Of a stretch of 64,000 nucleotides of DNA, positions 62,752 through 64,000 are shown piece by piece; positions within the stretch are counted from its first letter, which is position 1; each line of letters begins with the position of its first letter. The position numbers and the translations under genes are program-made. Source of the stretch: Desulfobaccales bacterium (GTDB taxonomy: Bacteria; Desulfobacterota; Desulfobaccia; Desulfobaccales; 0-14-0-80-60-11); assembly GCA_041648175.1 (NCBI GenBank), contig JBAZPO010000012.1, forward strand, positions 66,708-130,707, given 5' to 3'. The notes below the pieces were generated by a model, which had not been told where the DNA came from, searched no databases, and saw only the letters and a program-made list of their open reading frames with translations.

Positions 62752-63726
62752 ATGAGCGCCACGGGCAAAAGTATCCTGAAAGACCTGGAAAAAGATGTGG
62801 TCGCCATCAATCTGGCGCTTTCGGCCAATCTTCAGACCCACGTGCCGTTGATCGCCGAGGTGGGGCGCCATATCCTGCTCAGCGGCGGCAAGCGCGTGCG
62901 GCCGCTCTTGTTCATTCTGGCGGCGCGGATGTGCGGCTGCCAGGGCAACAGTCTGAGCGATTTCTCGACGATCTTCGAATATCTGCACGCAGCCACGCTG
63001 TTGCACGACGATGTCATCGATGCGGCCAACGTGCGCCGGGGGGTTTCCACCGCCAACACCATCTGGGGCAACCAGGCGGTGATCCTGGTGGGGGACTTTC
63101 TCCTGGCCAAGGCTTTGTCCTTGGCGGTAACCACCAATAAATTGAAGATCTTGCAAGTTTTGTCCCACGCCACCACCATGATGGCCGAAGGGGAGATCCT
63201 GCAGCTTTTGCACGCGGGCAATTTGAAGATTACCGAAGCCGATTACTTCGACGTCATCACGCGCAAGACTGCGATCCTCATGGCGGCTGCGTGTCAGATC
63301 GGGGCCATCTTGGGCGGGGTCGAGCCCACCCAGGAGGAGGCCTTGAGCCAGATGGGCCTGAACCTGGGGATCACCTTTCAGGTGGTAGACGATATTCTGG
63401 ATTATACCGGGAACGAACGGGAGTTGGGCAAGCAGGTATGCGCTGACCTTAGAGAAGGGCGCATCACCCTGCCTTTGATCCACGCCCTGGCCCAGGCCAA
63501 TACGGCAGACCGGGAGCGCCTGGAGGCCATTGCCCAGGACCTGACCCCGGAGTCCGCCCCGGAACTGAAGAATCTCCTGGATAAGTACGGCTCGCTGGAC
63601 CACGCCCGGGCCATCGCCCGGGACTACACCCTGAAGGCCCAGGATAACCTGGGGACCTTCCCTGCCTCCCTGGAAAAGACCTATTTTTGGGCTATTACCG
63701 AAGAACTCCTGAGTCGCACCCATTGA
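62752..63726 (+). CDS. ispB: Polyprenyl (octaprenyl-type) diphosphate synthase
   Basis: Prenyl chain elongase for quinones. FARM motif LLHDDVIDAANVRRG (about 83-97) and SARM-type VVDDILDYTGNERELGK (about 214-230), plus GGKRVRPLL and GEILQLLHAGN. 324 aa, usual length. ATG 62752; the nearest RBS-like GGAGGAG is 17 nt upstream, so translation may start differently. The long-chain specificity is inferred. Confidence 0.92.
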   Translation: MSATGKSILKDLEKDVVAINLALSANLQTHVPLIAEVGRHILLSGGKRVRPLLFILAARMCGCQGNSLSDFSTIFEYLHAATLLHDDVIDAANVRRGVSTANTIWGNQAVILVGDFLLAKALSLAVTTNKLKILQVLSHATTMMAEGEILQLLHAGNLKITEADYFDVITRKTAILMAAACQIGAILGGVEPTQEEALSQMGLNLGITFQVVDDILDYTGNERELGKQVCADLREGRITLPLIHALAQANTADRERLEAIAQDLTPESAPELKNLLDKYGSLDHARAIARDYTLKAQDNLGTFPASLEKTYFWAITEELLSRTH

Positions 63727-63923
63727 CCGGCTGGACCTGATTATTGTAATAAGATCATGCCATTGCTCCTGCCAGCGCGGTGCCCCAGGGGGCCCATGAA
63801 ACGGTGGGGGGGTGTCTTCAGCTTCCCCTTTATTTTCCTTGACATCACCCAATTTTCACATTAAATTGAAGGCGTAGATAGCATGTCAGACTGAAGGCAG
63901 GGCTGCGGGCCCTGGCCAAAGAT
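63727..63923. other. Region after ispB
   Basis: About 200 bp with no gene; GGCTGCGGGCCCTGGCC near 63901-63917 is a weak inverted repeat. Confidence 0.3.
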
Positions 63924-63959
63924 CGGAAGGGTATGCTAAATACCTTCCCGTTTTTTTTT
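63924..63959 (+). terminator. Rho-independent terminator
   Basis: CGGAAGGGTAT pairs with ATACCTTCCCG with a bulge, followed by nine T. It may end the ispB transcript or a small RNA. Confidence 0.7.
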
Positions 63960-64000
63960 GCCTGGCTGCTCTCGCGGTCCTGCTCGTGGGGCGGGATAAG

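Noticed and set aside
62743..63852. Minus-strand frame over ispB
   Set aside because: Shadow of ispB; no Shine-Dalgarno and no recognisable motif.

Overview
The window looks like a chromosomal segment of a GC-rich Gram-negative bacterium, most likely a deltaproteobacterial (Desulfobacterota, Desulfobacca-like) lineage. This is an inference from gene content: a MucR/Ros regulator, PEP-CTERM secreted proteins, several lipobox lipoproteins, a V4R sensor pair, an rpoH-type sigma factor and a CIRCE-controlled groESL. The intergenic regions are full of short palindromic repeats and MITE-like elements.

Layout. 1-22.5 kb is mostly housekeeping: the end of holB, a PSP1-domain gene, lipoproteins, a YihY membrane protein, a V4R protein with a histidine kinase, tsaE, a CBS protein overlapping nnrDE, hisH-hisF, a heat-shock sigma factor, a TPR/DUF4292 lipoprotein pair, a Mut7-C protein, a mog/MOSC pair, an EF-G paralogue, tRNA-Pro and an L,D-transpeptidase. 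22.5-30.7 kb is an accessory stretch with an AT-rich metallopeptidase, a diguanylate cyclase, MucR, a protein with two Nif11-like domains, a cupin, a YdjM hydrolase and a receiver-PAS-Ser/Thr kinase, ending at tRNA-Phe.

31-37.3 kb holds a decayed type I-E CRISPR-Cas locus. cas3 has lost its DEVH-box region and is frameshifted. cse1, cse2 and cas6e are intact. cas7e is cut short and fused out of frame to the tail of a PEP-CTERM gene. No cas5, cas1 or cas2 is present, and the array is reduced to one full repeat, one 32-nt spacer and a truncated repeat. 37.7-47.7 kb carries a WG-repeat protein, an IS remnant, an FkbM methyltransferase, a YkgJ protein, a nitroreductase, MsrAB and a large PEP-synthase-like protein.

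47.7-52.4 kb is a transposition hot spot. Three MITE families can be delimited by terminal inverted repeats and two nested insertions can be resolved. One MITE splits a tyrosine-recombinase remnant beside tRNA-Leu, which marks an old integrated element. The rest contains a MEMO-like protein, a flavoprotein, a hicBA pair with frameshifted hicA, groESL with a perfect CIRCE operator, an MltD-like lytic transglycosylase, a membrane protein with a partial 3' duplicate, two PEP-CTERM genes, rimO and a polyprenyl diphosphate synthase.

No single complete novel system stands out. The most informative signals are the nested MITE families and their placement at gene starts, the step-by-step decay of the I-E locus, the tandem Nif11-like protein, and the PEP-synthase-like protein with a lectin-like tail.
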